From Nocardioides jiangxiensis (GTDB lineage: Bacteria > Actinomycetota > Actinomycetes > Propionibacteriales > Nocardioidaceae): a stretch of DNA of 64,000 nt. The position numbers and the translations under genes were made by a program. This document shows, piece after piece, positions 60,256 to 64,000 of this stretch; within the stretch, counting starts at the first letter, position 1; every line of letters begins with the position of its first letter. The stretch spans positions 1,054,001 to 1,118,000 of the forward strand of contig NZ_JAUQTA010000001.1 of the NCBI RefSeq assembly GCF_030580915.1, given 5' to 3'. The notes below the pieces were generated by a model that searched no databases, was not told the DNA's origin, and saw nothing but the letters and a program-made list of their open reading frames with translations.

Positions 60256-61523
60256 TGGCCACTGCTGAGAAGAAGCCCATGGACCTCCTGCGGTTCGCGA
60301 CCGCCGGCTCCGTGGACGACGGCAAGTCGACCCTCATCGGTCGCCTGCTGCTCGACTCCAAGTCGATCTTCGAGGACCAGCTCGAGGCCGTCGAGGCGAC
60401 GTCGGAGGCCAAGGGCTACGACTACACCGACCTCGCGCTGCTGACCGACGGTCTCCGCTCCGAGCGCGAGCAGGGCATCACGATCGACGTGGCGTACCGC
60501 TACTTCGCCACCCCGAACCGCAAGTTCATCATCGCGGACACCCCGGGCCACGTGCAGTACACGCGCAACATGGTGACCGGCGCCTCCACGGCCGACCTGG
60601 GTCTCGTCCTGGTCGACGCGCGGCAGGGGCTCACCGAGCAGTCGCGCCGCCACGCGCTGATCCTCTCGCTGCTCCGTGTCCCGCACCTCGTGCTCGCGGT
60701 CAACAAGATGGACCTCGTCGACTACTCGGAGGAGGTCTTCCAGAAGATCCACGCCGAGTTCACGCAGTTCGCGACGAAGCTGAACATCCCCGACCTCCAG
60801 GTCATCCCGATCTCGGCGCTCTCCGGCGACAACGTCGTCAACCGCTCCGAGAACATGGGCTGGTACCAGGGGCCGACGCTCATGCACCACCTCGAGCACG
60901 TCCACGTCGCCTCCGACCGCGACCTGATCGACGCCCGCTTCCCGGTGCAGTACGTCATCCGCCCGAAGTCGGACGAGTTCCACGACTACCGCGGCTACGG
61001 CGGCCAGGTCGCCGGCGGCGTCCTGAAGCAGGGCGACGAGGTCGTCGTGCTCCCGTCGGGCATGACCTCGAAGATCGCCGGCATCGACCTCTTCGACAAG
61101 GAGATCGACATGGCGTTCCCGCCGATGTCGGTCACCATCCGCCTCGAGGACGACGTCGACGTCTCCCGCGGCGACATGATCGCCCGGGTCAACAACGCCC
61201 CGACCGCCACCCAGGACATCGATGCGATGGTCTGCTGGATGACGACCGCGCCGCTGCTGCCGAAGGCGAAGCTCGCCATCAAGCACACCACGCGCACGGG
61301 CCGGGTCATGGTCAAGGACATCCAGTACCGCCTGGACGTCAACACCCTGCACCGCGACCAGGAGACCAAGCAGCTCGGCGTCAACGAGATCGGCCGCGTG
61401 CAGCTGCGCTGCACCGTTCCGCTGCTGGTCGACCCGTACTCGAAGAACCGCACCACGGGTTCGTTCATCCTGATCGACGAGACCACCGGCGTCACCGTCG
61501 GCGCGGGCATGATCAACGGCTGA
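60255..61523 (+). CDS. cysN: Sulfate adenylyltransferase subunit 1 (GTPase)
   Basis: A 422-residue EF-Tu-like GTPase regulating CysD: G1 GSVDDGKSTLIGRLL, G2 region EREQGITIDVAYRYF, G3 DTPGHVQYTRNM, G4 NKMDLVD. Domain II/III follow with QLRCTVPLLVDPYSKNRTTGSFILIDE. It has no fused APS kinase, unlike many actinobacterial CysNC; APS kinase is the separate gene at 55040. A terminator follows. Confidence 0.96.
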   Translation: MATAEKKPMDLLRFATAGSVDDGKSTLIGRLLLDSKSIFEDQLEAVEATSEAKGYDYTDLALLTDGLRSEREQGITIDVAYRYFATPNRKFIIADTPGHVQYTRNMVTGASTADLGLVLVDARQGLTEQSRRHALILSLLRVPHLVLAVNKMDLVDYSEEVFQKIHAEFTQFATKLNIPDLQVIPISALSGDNVVNRSENMGWYQGPTLMHHLEHVHVASDRDLIDARFPVQYVIRPKSDEFHDYRGYGGQVAGGVLKQGDEVVVLPSGMTSKIAGIDLFDKEIDMAFPPMSVTIRLEDDVDVSRGDMIARVNNAPTATQDIDAMVCWMTTAPLLPKAKLAIKHTTRTGRVMVKDIQYRLDVNTLHRDQETKQLGVNEIGRVQLRCTVPLLVDPYSKNRTTGSFILIDETTGVTVGAGMING

Positions 61524-61538
61524 TCCCCCTCGGTCACG

Positions 61539-61574
61539 GCAGCGGCGGTCACCCTCACGGGTGGCCGCCGCTGC
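61539..61574 (+). terminator. Terminator of cysDN
   Basis: A 16-bp stem with one G-T-type mismatch (61539-61554 with 61559-61574) and TCAC loop, 15 bases after the cysN stop. Confidence 0.75.
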
Positions 61575-61659
61575 TGCATCTCCCCGCGGCGGTGCACGCC
61601 GGTATTGCGGCTCGGGCTCTCCCCGGCCGGCCGGACGTGAAGTGCTTGGCGATTCCCAC

Positions 61660-61671
61660 TAACCTTGACGG
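61660..61671 (+). promoter_or_regulatory. -10 element of a leaderless promoter for the MFS gene
   Basis: TAACCT (61660-61665), six bases, GTG at 61672. Confidence 0.5.
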
Positions 61672-63330
61672 GTGACTGACGTGCAGCAGGAGACCGCTCC
61701 CGGCGAGTACTCCCACCAGCAGATCCTGTCGATCCTCACCGGACTGATGGCGGGCATGCTGCTCGCGGCGCTCGACCAGACGATCGTCGGCACGGCCATC
61801 CGCACCATCGCGGACGACCTGTCCGGGCTGAGCATCCAGGCATGGGTCACCACGGCGTACCTGATCACCTCGACGATCGCGACGCCGATCTACGGCAAGC
61901 TGGGTGACCTGTTCGGCCGCAAGTCGCTCTTCTCGTTCGCGATCACGATCTTCGTCATCGGGTCGGTGCTCTGCACCTTCTCGACCTCGATGTACCAGCT
62001 CGCGGCGTTCCGCGCGGTGCAGGGCATCGGTGCAGGTGGCCTCTTCACCCTCGCGCTGGCGATCCTCGGTGACATCGTGGCGCCGCGCGAGCGCGCGAAG
62101 TACACCGGCTACATGATGGCCCTGTTCGCGACCTCGAGCGTGGTCGGCCCGATCATCGGCGGACTGTTCGCGCAGGCCGACACGATCGTGGGCATCGCCG
62201 GCTGGCGCTGGATCTTCCTCATCAACGCGCCCATCGGCGCGATCGCGCTGGTCGTCGTCAGCCGCACCCTCCACCTCCACCACGTACGCCGGCAGGCGCG
62301 CATCGACTGGTGGGGCGCCGTCCTCCTCGTCGCGGCGCTCGTGCCGCTGCTGACCGTCGCCGAGCAGGGCCGGACCTGGGGCTGGGACTCCGGCCGCAGC
62401 CTCTCCTGCTTCGCCGTCGGCGCGGTCGGCGTCCTCGGCTTCGTCTACACCGAGCACCGCATGGGCCGCGACGCCCTGATCCCGCTCGGCATCTTCAGGA
62501 TCCGCGCCGCGGCCGTCACCATCGTCGGCAGCGTCGTCGTCGGTGTGGCCATGTTCGGTGGCATGACGGTGCTCCCGCAGTACATGCAGATCGTCCACGG
62601 GGCCTCCCCCATGACCTCGGGCCTGATGATGCTGCCGCTGGTCCTCGGCATGATGAGCGCCTCGATGGCCTCCGGCATCGTCGTCAGCCGCACCGGCCGG
62701 GTCCGGGAGTTCCCGATCATCGGCGTCGCCGTGATGAGCGTGGGCCTCTTCCTGCTCGCGACGATCAGCGCGGACACCGCGCTCTGGGTCGTGATGCTCT
62801 TCATGCTGGTCACCGGCCTCGGCCTGGGCAACTGCATGCAGCCCCTGATGCTCATCGTGCAGAACGCCGTGCCCCCGCAGGCGATCGGCGTCGCCACGAG
62901 CTCTGCCACGTTCTTCCGGCAGATCGGCGGCACGATCGGCGTCGCCGTCTTCCTCTCGGTGCTCTTCAGCACCGTCGGCGACAACATCTCCTCCGCCTTC
63001 AAGGCTGCGGCGCGGACGCCGGAGTTCCAGGGTGCACTCGCCGACCCGAAGGTCCTGGCGAACCCCGACAACGCCGCCGTCGCCCACGCGATGACCGGAG
63101 GCAGCTCCGGCGTGCTGCAGGGCGTCCAGGACGACTCCTCGATCATCAACCGGCTCGCCGACGTCTTCGCCCACCCGTTCAAGGTCGGCTTCGCGCAGTC
63201 GATGGACGTCGTCTTCCTCGCGGCCGGCTGCGTCGGCGTCCTCGGCTTCCTGGTGCTGCTGCTGATGCCGAAGGTGACGCTGCGCAGCCAGTCGGCCAGC
63301 GCCGCTGCGCGCGCTGCGATGGCCGAGTGA
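61672..63330 (+). CDS. DHA2-family (14-TM) drug efflux MFS transporter
   Basis: A 552-residue proton antiporter with 14 predicted helices. Motif D1-like LAALDQTIVGTAIRTIADDL opens the protein; motif A YGKLGDLFGRKSLF follows; motif C SSVVGPIIGGLFAQ lies in helix 5. A long extracytoplasmic loop before the last helix (FKAAARTPEFQGALADPKV) is typical of EmrB/QacA relatives. The substrate is unknown. GTG 61672 fits a leaderless promoter. No regulator is adjacent. Confidence 0.9.
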   Translation: MTDVQQETAPGEYSHQQILSILTGLMAGMLLAALDQTIVGTAIRTIADDLSGLSIQAWVTTAYLITSTIATPIYGKLGDLFGRKSLFSFAITIFVIGSVLCTFSTSMYQLAAFRAVQGIGAGGLFTLALAILGDIVAPRERAKYTGYMMALFATSSVVGPIIGGLFAQADTIVGIAGWRWIFLINAPIGAIALVVVSRTLHLHHVRRQARIDWWGAVLLVAALVPLLTVAEQGRTWGWDSGRSLSCFAVGAVGVLGFVYTEHRMGRDALIPLGIFRIRAAAVTIVGSVVVGVAMFGGMTVLPQYMQIVHGASPMTSGLMMLPLVLGMMSASMASGIVVSRTGRVREFPIIGVAVMSVGLFLLATISADTALWVVMLFMLVTGLGLGNCMQPLMLIVQNAVPPQAIGVATSSATFFRQIGGTIGVAVFLSVLFSTVGDNISSAFKAAARTPEFQGALADPKVLANPDNAAVAHAMTGGSSGVLQGVQDDSSIINRLADVFAHPFKVGFAQSMDVVFLAAGCVGVLGFLVLLLMPKVTLRSQSASAAARAAMAE

Positions 63331-63343
63331 CTACCCTCGCGCC

Positions 63344-63619
63344 GTGACCTACCGCCACGTCGTCCTGTTCCGGCTCCACGAGGGCGCCTCCGCCGACGAG
63401 GCGGTCGCCGTCCTCGAAGCCGCCCGCCCACGGCTCGGCGCGAGCCGCTGGACGATCACGACGAGCCTCGACGACCGCAAGGGCACCGTGGTGGTCGAGG
63501 ACTCGACGTTCGACGACGAGGCGTCCTTCCAGGCATGGCGGGTCTCCGAGCAGCACGTGCGCGCGGTGGCGCACATGCGCGACCACGCCGACTGGCTGGT
63601 CGGTGACTGGGTCGAGTGA
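63344..63619 (+). CDS. Dabb family (stress-responsive A/B barrel) protein
   Basis: A 91-residue dimeric ferredoxin-like alpha/beta barrel protein: TYRHVVLFRLHEGASADEAVAVLEA at the start, then VVVEDSTFDDEASFQAWRVSEQHVRAVAHM, the Dabb signature (histidine in QHV and the final HMRDHADWL). Function of such single-domain proteins is mostly unknown. GTG 63344 follows TACCCT (63332-63337) by six bases. Confidence 0.85.
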   Translation: MTYRHVVLFRLHEGASADEAVAVLEAARPRLGASRWTITTSLDDRKGTVVVEDSTFDDEASFQAWRVSEQHVRAVAHMRDHADWLVGDWVE

Positions 63620-63635
63620 GCCCGGCGCCCTGCCC

Positions 63636-63647
63636 TAGGATCACGCC
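63636..63647 (+). promoter_or_regulatory. -10 element of a leaderless promoter for the PpnP-like gene
   Basis: TAGGAT (63636-63641), six bases, GTG at 63648. Confidence 0.5.
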
Positions 63648-63959
63648 GTGACCCAGTTCGACAACGTCTCCGTGACCAAGCAGGCCAACGTCTACTTCGA
63701 CGGCAAGTGCGTCTCGCACAGCATCGTGCTGGAGGACGGCACGAAGAAGTCGGTCGGCGTGATCCTGCCCTCGACCCTGCTCTTCACCACGGGCGCTCCG
63801 GAGGTCATGGAGCTCCTCGCGGGCGCCTGCCGGGTCCGCCTCGCCGGATCCGAGGAGTGGACCGAGTACACCGGCGGCCAGTCCTTCCAGGTGCCGGGCG
63901 ACTCGTCGTTCGACATCGAGACCACCGAGACCCTGCACTACGTCTGCCACTTCGGCTGA
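63648..63959 (+). CDS. ppnP: Pyrimidine/purine nucleoside phosphorylase (PpnP/DUF1255 family)
   Basis: A 103-residue single-domain cupin: [38 protein letters not shown], then [14 protein letters not shown] and [15 protein letters not shown], ending LHYVCHFG. These match PpnP (YaiE), which phosphorolyses diverse nucleosides. Length is typical (about 94-105). GTG 63648 follows a leaderless promoter. Confidence 0.9.
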   Translation: MTQFDNVSVTKQANVYFDGKCVSHSIVLEDGTKKSVGVILPSTLLFTTGAPEVMELLAGACRVRLAGSEEWTEYTGGQSFQVPGDSSFDIETTETLHYVCHFG

Positions 63960-64000
63960 GACCACCTCCGTACGCCGAAGGCCCGCTGCTCCTCGTGAGC

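Overview
The window is high-GC DNA (roughly 70% G+C by eye) with dense coding, frequent GTG starts, many 4-bp stop/start overlaps and many apparently leaderless promoters. The gene content (mshA for mycothiol, carD, senX3-regX3, an HBHA-like lysine-tailed protein, LytR-CpsA-Psr protein) points to an actinobacterium. A Nocardioidaceae-type organism is my best guess, from style rather than from a marker. I see no prophage, transposase, rRNA, plasmid or CRISPR features; this is ordinary chromosome.

Layout. 0-6.3 kb: a truncated FMN-dependent glutamate synthase-like gene, an alpha/beta hydrolase with a membrane partner, a Tat-exported amine oxidase, ung, a small secreted protein and a ring-cleaving-type dioxygenase. 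6.3-14.1 kb: tRNA-Thr, an acyl-CoA ligase, cysS-rlmB, a membrane-anchored C39 peptidase, a membrane-anchored sulfite-oxidase-like molybdoenzyme and ispF. 14.2-26.2 kb: a complete assimilatory nitrate cluster, all on the minus strand: two NarK-type transporters, nitrate reductase with its FAD/[2Fe-2S] partner, nirB-nirD, an NnaR-like HemD/winged-helix regulator and a sirohydrochlorin chelatase-like gene for siroheme. GlnR-like boxes and an unusual double palindrome precede these units. 26.3-36 kb: carD, a UbiA-family prenyltransferase, a lipoprotein, gpmA, phoU, senX3-regX3, an acyl-CoA dehydrogenase, a YbjN protein, mshA and purU. The gpmA/senX3/regX3/YbjN/mshA block resembles the mycobacterial mshA-regX3 neighbourhood.

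36-43.8 kb: an 887-residue adenylation-carrier-acyltransferase fusion whose promoter carries a DtxR/IdeR-type iron box and which overlaps purU, then a racemase, an RNase HI fusion, an ABC1 kinase and typA. 44-49 kb: an ECF sigma factor with a putative membrane anti-sigma factor, two acyltransferase-3 membrane proteins and an SDR dehydrogenase. The same promoter motif lies before the sigma operon and before the first acyltransferase. 49.2-53.8 kb: amidase, galE, two GDP-mannose-dehydratase-like enzymes and a lipoprotein (envelope sugar metabolism). 53.9-54.8 kb: an HBHA-like protein and its XRE regulator. 55-61.5 kb: a sulfur-activation region (APS kinase fused to a degenerate domain, LMW phosphatase, LCP protein, TauE/SafE permease, cysD, cysN). 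61.7-64 kb: a 14-TM efflux pump, a Dabb protein and a PpnP-like phosphorylase.

The most notable non-coding signals are a repeat family found only at convergent gene ends, the paired ECF promoters, the iron box, and several perfect operator-like palindromes placed inside promoters. All boundaries come from reading frames, start-site context and motif recognition; no database search was run.
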